From Fimbriimonadaceae bacterium (lineage in GTDB: Bacteria > Armatimonadota > Fimbriimonadia > Fimbriimonadales > Fimbriimonadaceae), in the NCBI GenBank assembly GCA_019454665.1, contig JACFNW010000033.1, forward strand, positions 1 through 11,147: DNA of 11,147 nt, written 5' to 3'. Of this stretch, positions 1 to 6,593 are shown piece by piece; the stretch's first letter is position 1; every line of letters begins with the position of its first letter. The notes under the pieces are model-generated. The model worked only from the letters and a program-made list of their open reading frames with translations, was not told the DNA's origin and did no database searches. Both the position numbers and the translations under genes were made by a program.

Positions 1-1
1 C

Positions 2-895
2 GGCCACGAGATTTACAGCGGCGTCGGCGGGCAGGTGGATTTCGTGCGCGGAGCGGCCCGAAGCGTAGGCGGCAAGGCCATTATCGCGTTGCCCTCGACG
101 GCCAAGAGCGGCACGATCAGCCGGATCGTTGCGACGTTGCGGCCCGGCGCGGGCGTCGTCACATCGCGGGCCGATGTGCACTATGTCGCTACCGAATATG
201 GCGTGGCCTATCTGCACGGCAAAACGTTGCGGGATCGGGCGCTGTCACTGATCCGCATCGCGCATCCCGACTTTCGGGATCGCCTGCTCGAAGAGGCCAA
301 GGAACTGGGTCTGGTTGCACAGGACCAGCCCTCGGTGGATTACCCGTACCCGGCCCACTTATCGAAAACCATTACGGCGAAGAACGGTGCGTCGCTGCTC
401 ATGCGCGCGATTTTGCCGACCGACGAGCAGATGCTCAAGGGCCACTTCTACGCGCTCAGCGGTTCGAGCAAACGGCACCGGTTCAGCCGTGCGGTCGAGA
501 CGATGCCCGCTTCGGCGTTTCGCGATTGGGTGAACGTGGACTACCGCAGCCACATGGCGCTTGTGGCCGTGCAAACGGATGCCGACGAGGGCGAACGGAT
601 CATCGGGGTGGCGCGCTACTTTGCGAACCAAACGACCGGCCTTGCCGAATTCGCGATGGCGGTGCGCGACGATTGGCAGGGGCAGGGGGTGGGCCGGTGC
701 CTGCTGGATGGATTGGTGGCGGCGGCTCGGGAAGCCAAGTTGGTGGGCTTGGTGGGTTACGTGGATGCCGACAACGCCCCGATGCTGCGGCTGCTGCAGT
801 CGCTGGGCCTGCCGCATCGGTCGTCGGTTTCCGATGGGCAGGTGGTGTACCGCGTGGACCTGGGCACCGTGCGCGCCGATGGCGCGTCAGCGTAG
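2..895 (+). CDS. Acetyl-CoA hydrolase/CoA-transferase C-terminal domain fused to GNAT acetyltransferase (5' truncated)
   Basis: Partial gene: the frame is open from base 2, so the true start lies before the window; 297 residues remain (numbering from the first visible codon). Residues 1 to about 105 match the C-terminal domain of the acetyl-CoA hydrolase/4-hydroxybutyrate CoA-transferase family, with YSGVGGQVDFVRGA at 5-18 and VVTSRADVHYVATEYGVA at 52-69. Such enzymes move CoA between acyl groups through a glutamyl-CoA intermediate; the catalytic Glu is not identified here and probably lies in the missing part. Residues about 130-290 form a GNAT N-acetyltransferase domain with the acetyl-CoA pyrophosphate loop QGQGVG at 226-231 and the downstream DADNAPMLRLLQSLG stretch typical of GNAT motif B. 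The fusion itself is a known architecture. Whether the GNAT half acetylates a protein lysine or a small molecule cannot be read from the sequence. An in-frame GTG at 35 is internal to the conserved domain and is not the start. Confidence 0.9.
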   Translation, partial: GHEIYSGVGGQVDFVRGAARSVGGKAIIALPSTAKSGTISRIVATLRPGAGVVTSRADVHYVATEYGVAYLHGKTLRDRALSLIRIAHPDFRDRLLEEAKELGLVAQDQPSVDYPYPAHLSKTITAKNGASLLMRAILPTDEQMLKGHFYALSGSSKRHRFSRAVETMPASAFRDWVNVDYRSHMALVAVQTDADEGERIIGVARYFANQTTGLAEFAMAVRDDWQGQGVGRCLLDGLVAAAREAKLVGLVGYVDADNAPMLRLLQSLGLPHRSSVSDGQVVYRVDLGTVRADGASA

Positions 896-926
896 CCTGG
901 CCCTGTCGGCGAGAAGCAGGGTCGCG

Positions 927-946
927 ACGGGTCTACGAGACCGTTT
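927..946 (+). terminator. Weak hairpin after the CoA-transferase gene
   Basis: GGTC (930-933) pairs with GACC (939-942) around TACGA, with a few more pairs (C928-G943, A927-T944) if G929 bulges. Only three T follow. It lies 32 bases after the stop codon and could be a poor terminator; the pairing is short enough to be chance. Confidence 0.25.
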
Positions 947-981
947 CCGCATTCGTCGCCAAACCGGCGCGGGCGGTCTGG

Positions 982-987
982 TAACGT
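982..987 (+). promoter_or_regulatory. Candidate -10 box for leaderless phyH-family gene
   Basis: TAACGT preceded by GG ends 7 bases before the ATG at 995, and no Shine-Dalgarno-like sequence lies between them. The spacing would put the transcription start on the first codon. The same arrangement recurs before ruvC and arsR. No convincing -35 is visible. Confidence 0.45.
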
Positions 988-994
988 CCGAACC

Positions 995-1804
995 ATGAAA
1001 CACCATCTTTCTGCCGACCAGATCGAGTCCTACCGGCGCGACGGGTTTTTGCTCGTCGAAGGGTTTCTGGATCCCGCCGAACTCGAGGTGTGGCGGCGGT
1101 GCACCGACGAGGCCGTGGCCGAGCGGATCGGTGCGCCCGTGGCGTTGGACAACGGCGTGTGGCTGAGCAACCACGGCGATCCGGACAGCTACTACTCGCA
1201 GGTGTTCACGCAGTGCCTGAAGCTCGCCGAGACGCACGCGGGGATGCGGGAGCTGATGTTCGACCCTCGGCTGGGCGAGATGGCGGGGCGGTTGGCCGGG
1301 GTGGACGGCATCCGCATCTGGCACGACCAAGCCTTGATCAAGCCGCCGTTCGGCAACCCCACGGGCTGGCACATGGACAACCCGTTCTGGTCGTTCACGT
1401 CGCGCGACGCCATCTCGATCTGGGTGGCGCTGGACGACGCCACGCTGGGCAACGGCTGTCTGTGGTACTTGCCGGGGACGCATCTCGACGGCAAGACGGG
1501 CGCGGTGTCGCTTGGGCCGAACCAGGCCGACCTGTTCAAGATCTACCCCGAGTGGCGCGAGGTCGAGCCGGTGGCGTGCCCTTGCCCTGCGGGATCCGCG
1601 CTTTTTCACAGCGGAATCGTGGCCCACGGGGCGGGCGCGAACATGACGAACCGGCAGCGGCGAGCCATGACGTGCGCGTATATGCCCGACGGCAGCACGT
1701 TCAACGGAGTCCGGAACATCTTGCCCAGCGAATACTTCGAGTCGCTGAAGGTGGGGGACGTGCTCGACGACGACGCGGTCAACCCCCTGATTTGGCGGGC
1801 CTGA
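995..1804 (+). CDS. Phytanoyl-CoA dioxygenase (PhyH) family protein
   Basis: A 269-residue protein of the Fe(II)/2-oxoglutarate-dependent dioxygenase superfamily. These cytoplasmic enzymes hydroxylate diverse substrates with O2 and 2-oxoglutarate, releasing succinate and CO2. The N-terminus (LSADQIESYRRDGFLLVEGF, 5-24) is the usual PhyH opening. The metal-binding HxD is H126-M-D128 in GWHMDNPFW, and the distal ligand is H211 in the family motif VAHGAGANMTNRQRRA (209-224), where R220 or R222 may bind the 2-oxoglutarate carboxylate. LDDATLGNGCLWYLPGTH (146-163) is the core strand of the family. Length is normal and all catalytic positions are present. The ATG at 995 is chosen because it fits the N-terminus and the -10-like box. 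The substrate is unknown: bacterial PhyH proteins act on many small metabolites and the neighbours do not define one. Confidence 0.93.
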   Translation: MKHHLSADQIESYRRDGFLLVEGFLDPAELEVWRRCTDEAVAERIGAPVALDNGVWLSNHGDPDSYYSQVFTQCLKLAETHAGMRELMFDPRLGEMAGRLAGVDGIRIWHDQALIKPPFGNPTGWHMDNPFWSFTSRDAISIWVALDDATLGNGCLWYLPGTHLDGKTGAVSLGPNQADLFKIYPEWREVEPVACPCPAGSALFHSGIVAHGAGANMTNRQRRAMTCAYMPDGSTFNGVRNILPSEYFESLKVGDVLDDDAVNPLIWRA

Positions 1805-1849
1805 ACCCACGGTAAGCCGTTTTTCATGAGTGCGGGAACCTGTGCAAGG

Positions 1850-1855
1850 TATTCT
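1850..1855 (+). promoter_or_regulatory. Possible -10 box for the wbpA-like gene
   Basis: GG followed by TATTCT is the best -10-like hexamer in the 149-base gap before the sugar dehydrogenase. It would give a leader of about 90 bases. No -35 at the usual spacing is seen, so the call is tentative. Confidence 0.3.
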
Positions 1856-1880
1856 GTCGCCTAAGATTCCGCGAGAAAAC

Positions 1881-1898
1881 CCGGACGAATCGGTCCGG
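1881..1898 (+). other. GC-rich hairpin in the wbpA-like leader
   Basis: CCGGAC (1881-1886) is a perfect inverted repeat of GTCCGG (1893-1898) with loop GAATCG. It lies 55 bases before the ATG at 1954, within the presumed 5' untranslated leader. There is no T-tract, so it is not a classical terminator. It may be a structural or regulatory leader element; I do not recognise a known riboswitch class. Confidence 0.4.
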
Positions 1899-1953
1899 CC
1901 CCCGCAAGGAAGCGTCGGTCTTCTCCCGGATTCGGCACGGACTGCGTACGCCT

Positions 1954-3267
1954 ATGGCACTGGCTAAAGCTTTCATCGAAAAACTCAACGACCGCTCGCT
2001 CAAGGTCGGCGTCATCGGACTCGGCTATGTCGGGCTTCCCTTCGCCGTCGAGAAAGCCAAAATGGGGTACGAGGTCGTTGGGATCGACTACAACCAGCAG
2101 CGGGTAGATCAAGTCAACCGAGGCGAGAACTACATCGGCGACGTGGACGACGACGAACTGCGGGCACTGGTCGCCAAAGGCACGTTGCGCGCCACCACGG
2201 ATTACGACATCGTCCCGGAGTTGGATGCGATCGTGATCGCCGTGCCCACGCCGCTCGACAAGAACCTCGCGCCCGACCTGCGGTTCATCGTGGCCGTGAC
2301 CAAGAGCCTTGCGCCGCGCATCCGGCCCGGCCAGCTCATCAGCCTGGAATCCACCACGTTCCCCGGCACGACCGAGGAGGTCATGCTGCCGATCCTCGCC
2401 GAATCCGGCTTGAAGGTCGAAGACGACTTTTTCCTCGCGCACTCGCCCGAGCGGGTGGACCCCGGCAACCGCCGCTATCACACCAAGAACACGAACAAGG
2501 TGGTCGGCGGAGTCGGTCCGAAGTCGCTGGAGATCGCCACGCTGTTCTATCGCGCGACGATTGACAACGTGGTGCAGGTCTCGAACGCCAAGGCGGCCGA
2601 GATGGTCAAGGTGTTCGAGAACACGTTCCGCGCGGTCAACATCGCGCTGGTGAACGAGTTGCTCAAGCTGTGCGACCGCATGGACCTGAGCGTGTGGGAG
2701 GTGCTCGAAGCGGCGAACACCAAGCCGTTCGGCATCATGCGGTTCATGCCCGGCCCCGGCGTCGGCGGCCACTGCATCCCGCTCGACCCCCACTACCTGG
2801 AGTGGAAGGCGCGCGAGTACAACTTCACGACCCGGTTCATCGCTCTGGCGGGCGAGATCAACCGCTCGATGCCCGAGTTCACCCGCGCCAAGGCCGTGCG
2901 CGTCCTGAACCGCTACAAGAAGGCCATTTCGGGTGCAAAGCTGCTTGTGCTCGGCGTGGCTTACAAGCGGGACATTGACGACCCGCGCGAGTCGCCCAGC
3001 ATCGACTTGATCCGGCTGTTGCAGGAATCGGGCGCATGCGTTTCGTACCACGACCCGCACATCCCGCAGTTCAACGAGCACGGGGTCGCGTTGACGAGCG
3101 TGGACCTGACGCCGGAGATGTTGGCCGCCCAGGACTTGGTCATCATCGCCACCGACCACACGACCGTGGACTACGAGTTCGTGGCCGAGCACGCCAAGGC
3201 CGTGTTCGACACGCGGAACGCGGCGAGCAAGGTCGAACGCAACCGCGACAAGATCGTGCTGCTGTAG
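1954..3267 (+). CDS. wbpA: WbpA-like nucleotide-sugar 6-dehydrogenase (UDP-GlcNAc/UDP-ManNAc type)
   Basis: A 437-residue UDP-glucose/GDP-mannose dehydrogenase family enzyme. It oxidises the C6 hydroxyl of a nucleotide sugar to the uronic acid using two NAD+, supplying precursors for surface polysaccharides. The Rossmann motif is GLGYVG (22-27) after KVGVI. LESTTFPGTTEE (131-142) and SPERVDPGN (164-172) line the active site; K219 and N223 in AEMVKVFEN are catalytic-domain residues. The thiohemiacetal-forming cysteine is C274 in GPGVGGHCIPLDP (267-279). The stretch YLEWKAREYNFTTRFIALAG (281-300) resembles the UDP-GlcNAc dehydrogenase WbpA more than UDP-glucose dehydrogenases, and the length matches WbpA (about 436). 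The C-terminal domain (about 325-437) has the LGVAYKRDIDDPRESPS motif. No other polysaccharide gene is adjacent. Exact substrate (UDP-Glc, UDP-GlcNAc or UDP-ManNAc) is inferred and not proven. No clear Shine-Dalgarno precedes the ATG. Confidence 0.9.
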   Translation: MALAKAFIEKLNDRSLKVGVIGLGYVGLPFAVEKAKMGYEVVGIDYNQQRVDQVNRGENYIGDVDDDELRALVAKGTLRATTDYDIVPELDAIVIAVPTPLDKNLAPDLRFIVAVTKSLAPRIRPGQLISLESTTFPGTTEEVMLPILAESGLKVEDDFFLAHSPERVDPGNRRYHTKNTNKVVGGVGPKSLEIATLFYRATIDNVVQVSNAKAAEMVKVFENTFRAVNIALVNELLKLCDRMDLSVWEVLEAANTKPFGIMRFMPGPGVGGHCIPLDPHYLEWKAREYNFTTRFIALAGEINRSMPEFTRAKAVRVLNRYKKAISGAKLLVLGVAYKRDIDDPRESPSIDLIRLLQESGACVSYHDPHIPQFNEHGVALTSVDLTPEMLAAQDLVIIATDHTTVDYEFVAEHAKAVFDTRNAASKVERNRDKIVLL

Positions 3268-3280
3268 CCTCGCTGCGAGG
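3268..3280 (+). terminator. Small hairpin directly after the wbpA-like stop
   Basis: CCTCG (3268-3272) pairs with CGAGG (3276-3280) around CTG, starting on the base after the stop codon. It is not followed by a T-run, so it is at best a weak terminator or a 3'-end stabilising structure. The remaining 130 bases before the next gene show nothing else I can identify. Confidence 0.3.
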
Positions 3281-3410
3281 GTTGGTCAGACCGCCGCGGC
3301 GACCGGGCAAGTTCGCGACTCTCCCGGCGGCGCACCAAGCCGAGGGCTGCGACCGCGATGCCGGGCCCGCGAGCGGCCGAGGCAGGAACCCGCGCCCCGT
3401 GGAGCCAAGT

Positions 3411-4565
3411 ATGAGGGGCATGAAGATACGCGTCGCGCTCGGTCTTGCGGCATTGACCATCTTCGCCGCCGCCCAAGGGCAACCCACGCTCACCGAACTC
3501 AACCAGCGCCTCGTGGACCACCTCAAGGCCTTTCAAGCCGAGGCTGGATTCCCCGGTGCGACGTTCGCCTACGTCCTGCCCGACGGACGGCAGGGGGCCG
3601 TGTCGGTCGGGTTCGCCGACAAGGAGCGGAACAAGACCATGCAACCCGACGCGCGCATGCCGGCTGGAAGCACGGGCAAGACCTTCTTCGCCGCCTGGAT
3701 CCTACAGGAGATCGAAGGCGGCCGACTCGGGCTGGACGACCCGCTCGCCAAACACCTCGGAGGCGAGGCGTGGTTCAAGCGGCTGGCCAATGGCGAGGGC
3801 GTGACGCTGCGCCAGTTGTTCCTGCACCAGAGCGGGATCCCCGAGCACGTCTACGGCGAGGCCGTGCACCAGGCGATCCGCGGGCGAGGCGACAAGCCCT
3901 GGACGCCTGCCGACATCGTGCCGTTCGCCCTGGATTCCAAGCCCCTGTTCGAGCCCGGCAAGGGGTGGGCGTACGCGGACACCAACTACATCCTTCTCGC
4001 CTTGGCGGCCGAAGCCGCCACCAAGCAGAACGGCTACGCCGAGATCGAGCGCCGGTTCCTTCGCCCGTTCGGGCTGAAGGGCACGCAGCCTGCCACAAGG
4101 CGCGATATGGAGGGGCTGACCATGGGCTACACCACGCTCGGGCGCGAGTTCGTGGGTCAGGAAACCACGCTCGACGACAAGGGCGCGTTCCGCGTCAATC
4201 CGGGGTTCGAGTGGGCGGGAGGCGGGTTTGTGTCCACGTCGCAAGACTTGGCTCGCTGGGCGCTCAGCTTGTTTGGGGGCAAGGTGCTCAAGCCGGAGAC
4301 GCTTACCTTGGCCAAGCAAGGCGTCGCTGCAAGGACCGGCCCCGGCGACCAGTACGGCCTCGGGGTTCAAATCCGCGACGGCGAGTGGGGCAAGGGCTAC
4401 GGCCACGGAGGCTTCTATCCCGGCTACCTGACCGAGATGGAGTACGTCTTCGACCGGTTCGGCGTGGCGATCCAGTTCAACACGGATTCGGGACAGGCGC
4501 TGCTGCGCGGGCGCCGGCGCGTGATGCTGGAGATGGCCAAGATGGTGCACGAGGCGACCCGCTGA
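3411..4565 (+). CDS. Secreted serine hydrolase, beta-lactamase/penicillin-binding fold (class C-like)
   Basis: A 384-residue protein of the Beta-lactamase (class C/esterase EstB/D-Ala-D-Ala peptidase) family. The start at 3411 is preferred over the longer upstream frame because GGAG sits at 3401-3404, six bases before it, and it begins a signal peptide (MRGMKIRVALGLAALTIFAA with likely cleavage near AAAQG, 20-23); ATG 3420 is a possible alternative. Expected location is therefore periplasmic or extracellular. The nucleophile motif SxxK is S87-T-G-K90; the second motif appears as Y188-A-D190 in WAYADTNYILLAL, where class C enzymes usually have YxN; the third motif is H332-G-G334 in GYGHGGFYPGY. 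These support an active-site serine enzyme, but many family members are esterases or peptidases, so antibiotic resistance should not be assumed. The next gene starts two bases after its stop, suggesting co-transcription. Confidence 0.9.
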   Translation: MRGMKIRVALGLAALTIFAAAQGQPTLTELNQRLVDHLKAFQAEAGFPGATFAYVLPDGRQGAVSVGFADKERNKTMQPDARMPAGSTGKTFFAAWILQEIEGGRLGLDDPLAKHLGGEAWFKRLANGEGVTLRQLFLHQSGIPEHVYGEAVHQAIRGRGDKPWTPADIVPFALDSKPLFEPGKGWAYADTNYILLALAAEAATKQNGYAEIERRFLRPFGLKGTQPATRRDMEGLTMGYTTLGREFVGQETTLDDKGAFRVNPGFEWAGGGFVSTSQDLARWALSLFGGKVLKPETLTLAKQGVAARTGPGDQYGLGVQIRDGEWGKGYGHGGFYPGYLTEMEYVFDRFGVAIQFNTDSGQALLRGRRRVMLEMAKMVHEATR

Positions 4566-4567
4566 GC

Positions 4568-5104
4568 GTGGCTAGGCCTCCCCTGACGCTGGTGACCGGT
4601 CGGCCGGGCTCGGGCAAAACCACGCTCGCCCGACTCATCGCCGAACTCGTCGGTGGGCCGGTCGTATCGCGCGATGCGATCATGGAGGGCCATCGCTGGG
4701 CAGCCGAACACGGCTCGATCTTGGCCGATCCTCCCGCCTTGCACGTGAACGACGTGTTCTTCGCGACGGTGGAAGCGCTCTTGGCCCTGCGGGTGGCCGT
4801 GATCGCCGAAGCAGCCTTTCAGGACAAGGTGTGGGCGCCGAGGCTGGCCCGATTGGTCGAGGTCGCGGACGTGCGCGTGGTGCTGTGCCAGTGCGACCCC
4901 GAGACGGCCCGACTCCGGTGCGTCGCGCGGTTCGAGAGCCATCCCGACGTGCGCCGCTACCACGAGGCCGACGCCTCCGTGTTTGGGACGGGGCCTTTCG
5001 AGCCGATCGCGCGCGACTTGCCGACGTTGGTGGTGGACACCTCGGAAGGCTACGCGCCCGGCTTGCCCGAGATCGCGGCATTCGTCAGAGGCGCGCGGGC
5101 TTGA
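4568..5104 (+). CDS. P-loop ATP-binding kinase-like protein (AAA_33 type)
   Basis: A 178-residue P-loop NTPase starting at GTG 4568, two bases after the hydrolase stop; the frame continues upstream, but only from here does it look like a real protein (ARPPLTLVTGRPGSGKTTLA). Walker A is GRPGSGKT at 11-18. VSRDAIMEG (33-41) and VIAEAAFQ (78-85) follow the pattern of AAA_33/zeta-toxin-like small kinases, where the Asp of RDA commonly contacts the phosphate acceptor. Arginines R115, R118 and R121 after CDPETARLRCVAR suit a lid that contacts ATP phosphates. It probably phosphorylates a small molecule in the cytoplasm; the substrate is not recognisable. It is likely translated by coupling with the upstream hydrolase. 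Its last 20 bases overlap the convergent oxidoreductase gene at 5085-6056. It is too short and lacks partners for a confident toxin call. Confidence 0.82.
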   Translation: MARPPLTLVTGRPGSGKTTLARLIAELVGGPVVSRDAIMEGHRWAAEHGSILADPPALHVNDVFFATVEALLALRVAVIAEAAFQDKVWAPRLARLVEVADVRVVLCQCDPETARLRCVARFESHPDVRRYHEADASVFGTGPFEPIARDLPTLVVDTSEGYAPGLPEIAAFVRGARA

Positions 5105-6056
5105 CGGGCTGACCGGAGCGAGCGCTTTCCAGGGCGGCCACGCCGAGCGCGACGGCTTTTGCGCCTTCTAGCCCCGAGATGGGTGGGGGCGTTCCCGCCG
5201 CGACGGCATCGAGGAAGGCCCGAAGCTCCAGATAGTAAGGGTCGTCGGTCGCGGCCAGGGGGCTCTCGGCCACCGATCCGCCCGCCGAGTGGGTGCGGAG
5301 CGAGGGCGTGGTTCGGCTGTCGTATTCAATCATGCCTTCGCTTCCGCACACTTCGAACGTGGTCCGGAATCCGCTGGGGTCCATCCACGTGCTTTCGCAG
5401 TGGGCGACCAGACCGTTGTCGAACGTGAGCGTGGTGAGGGCGTAGTCGGGGCCTTCGCCAGCCTCCGCTCGGACGGATCGCGAATAGAGTTGGGCGACCT
5501 CTCCGAACGTCCAGCGGAGCCAGTCGAAGTCGTGGATGGCCAGGTCCACCAGCACCCCGCCCGAGCGTCGGTGGTCCATGAACCAGTTGTCCGCTCCCGT
5601 CAACGGGGCTTTGCCCCCTCGGCGGGTTCGGGCGGCGGCGGGCCGCCCCAGCGCCCCGCTCTGCACCAACCGGTGCGCGGCGGCGTATTCGGGGAAGCAT
5701 CGGACGACCATCGCGCAGCCCAAGGGCACCCCGGCCCGGTCGGCGGCTTCGACGATTCTCACGCTGTCCGCCACATCGAGGGCGAGGGGCTTTTCGACGA
5801 TGACGGGCTTGCCGGCGGCGATGGCCCGAATGGCGTAGTCGGCGTGCCGATCGGTGGGGTAGCAGATGTCCACGACGTCGGCGGTGGCGAGCAGGGCTTC
5901 GCAATCGCTCGCGGGGGTCGCGTTCCACTCGGTGCAAAACGCAGCGACGCGTTCGGGCCGACGGTCGAACACGTGGAGTTCGACATCGGGCATCTTGGCG
6001 TATTGGCGGGCATGCACCGTTCCCATCCATCCGGTGCCGAGCAATCCGACGCGCAT
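5085..6056 (-). CDS. Gfo/Idh/MocA family oxidoreductase
   Basis: A 323-residue NAD(P)-dependent oxidoreductase. The ATG at 6056 begins MRVGLLGTGWMGTVHARQYA, with the dinucleotide loop GTGWMG at 7-12. An AAAGGGA Shine-Dalgarno at 6065-6071 with 8 bases spacing supports this start; the much longer frame extending through ruvC is spurious. The catalytic lysine is K89 in VIVEKPLALD (85-94), and the second domain has GGVLVDLAIHDFDWLRW (166-182), where D171 and H175 fall at the positions used by inositol dehydrogenase-type enzymes. The C-terminal half is the GFO_IDH_MocA beta-sheet domain. Members oxidise or reduce sugars, inositols or related polyols; the HDxDxxR-like motif hints at an inositol- or sugar-type substrate, but specificity cannot be fixed. 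It is transcribed divergently from ruvC with only 60 bases between, and its 3' end overlaps the P-loop gene. Confidence 0.92.
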   Translation of the reverse strand: MRVGLLGTGWMGTVHARQYAKMPDVELHVFDRRPERVAAFCTEWNATPASDCEALLATADVVDICYPTDRHADYAIRAIAAGKPVIVEKPLALDVADSVRIVEAADRAGVPLGCAMVVRCFPEYAAAHRLVQSGALGRPAAARTRRGGKAPLTGADNWFMDHRRSGGVLVDLAIHDFDWLRWTFGEVAQLYSRSVRAEAGEGPDYALTTLTFDNGLVAHCESTWMDPSGFRTTFEVCGSEGMIEYDSRTTPSLRTHSAGGSVAESPLAATDDPYYLELRAFLDAVAAGTPPPISGLEGAKAVALGVAALESARSGQPVKPARL

Positions 6057-6104
6057 CACGTGGTTCCCTTTCGCTGCCCGGTCGGGGCTTCCTGCCGATT
6101 GGGG

Positions 6105-6110
6105 TACGTT
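6105..6110 (+). promoter_or_regulatory. Candidate -10 box for leaderless ruvC
   Basis: TACGTT preceded by GGGG ends 6 bases before the GTG start at 6117. No Shine-Dalgarno is possible in the intervening CGGCCC. The arrangement parallels those before the PhyH gene and arsR. No clear -35 is seen. Confidence 0.45.
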
Positions 6111-6116
6111 CGGCCC

Positions 6117-6593
6117 GTGCGCATCCTCGGCATTGACCCCGGCCTGGAGCGGATCGGCTACGGCGCGGTCCGCCGCGAGGGGTCGCGCTTGACCGCCGAG
6201 GAGTACGGCCTGATCCAGACGCCGCGCATCGAGCTGCCGGAGCGGTTGGCGCTGGTGCGGCGCGAGGTCACCCAACTCTTGGAACGCGTGCGTCCGGATG
6301 CCGTGGCCACCGAGCAGTTGCTGTTCTCGGTGAACCGGAAGACGGCGATGGACGTGGCGAAGTCGCTGGGCGTGATCCTGTGTGCCGTGGCCGAGCACGG
6401 GGCGCCTTGGACCGAGTTCGCTCCGGGCGCGGTCAAGCTCTCGGTGGTGGGCAACGGGGGTGCGGAGAAGAAGCAGGTCCAGTTCATGGTGACTCGGTTG
6501 CTGGGGCTCGCCGAGACGCCCAAGCCCGACGACGTGGCGGATGCGTTGGCTCTGGCCGTGTGTCTGGCGTTGCGTTCCCGGCCCGGCGCTTAG
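6117..6593 (+). CDS. ruvC: Holliday junction resolvase RuvC
   Basis: A 158-residue crossover junction endodeoxyribonuclease. With RuvA and RuvB it cuts four-way DNA junctions during recombinational repair, using Mg2+ as a homodimer. The start is GTG 6117, which gives the conserved N-terminus MRILGIDPGLERIGYG; an ORF extending further upstream has no family similarity. Catalytic acids are D7 (GIDPG), E66 (ATEQLLF), and D139 and D142 in the C-terminal motif KPDDVADALALA (136-147). The central segment NRKTAMDVAKSLGVIL (73-88) and the EFAPGAVKLSVVGNGGAEKKQV stretch (100-121) are typical. It is slightly shorter than the E. coli protein (173) because the C-terminus ends soon after the last motif. 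ruvA and ruvB are not next to it here. Its TAG shares bases with the TAA of the convergent glycosyltransferase. Confidence 0.96.
   Translation: MRILGIDPGLERIGYGAVRREGSRLTAEEYGLIQTPRIELPERLALVRREVTQLLERVRPDAVATEQLLFSVNRKTAMDVAKSLGVILCAVAEHGAPWTEFAPGAVKLSVVGNGGAEKKQVQFMVTRLLGLAETPKPDDVADALALAVCLALRSRPGA

Noticed and set aside
887..1810. 307-residue minus-strand frame opposite the PhyH gene
   Set aside because: Antisense to a gene with all catalytic motifs intact; composition is that of a shadow frame.
3036..3410. N-terminal extension of the serine hydrolase frame
   Set aside because: It overlaps the dehydrogenase gene in another frame, is Arg-rich, and would bury the clear signal peptide that starts at 3411.
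3411..4565. Dedicated beta-lactamase resistance gene
   Set aside because: SxxK and HGG motifs are shared with esterases and D-Ala-D-Ala peptidases, and the YxN position is YAD; sequence alone does not support resistance.
4568..5104. Zeta-type toxin of a toxin-antitoxin pair
   Set aside because: It shares the P-loop and RDA motif with that superfamily, but no small antitoxin gene is adjacent and the upstream partner is a secreted hydrolase.
5289..6593. 434-residue plus-strand frame containing ruvC at its end
   Set aside because: Only the last 158 residues match a protein family; the upstream part is antisense to the well-supported Gfo/Idh gene at 5085-6056. A GTG at 6117 fits RuvC exactly.
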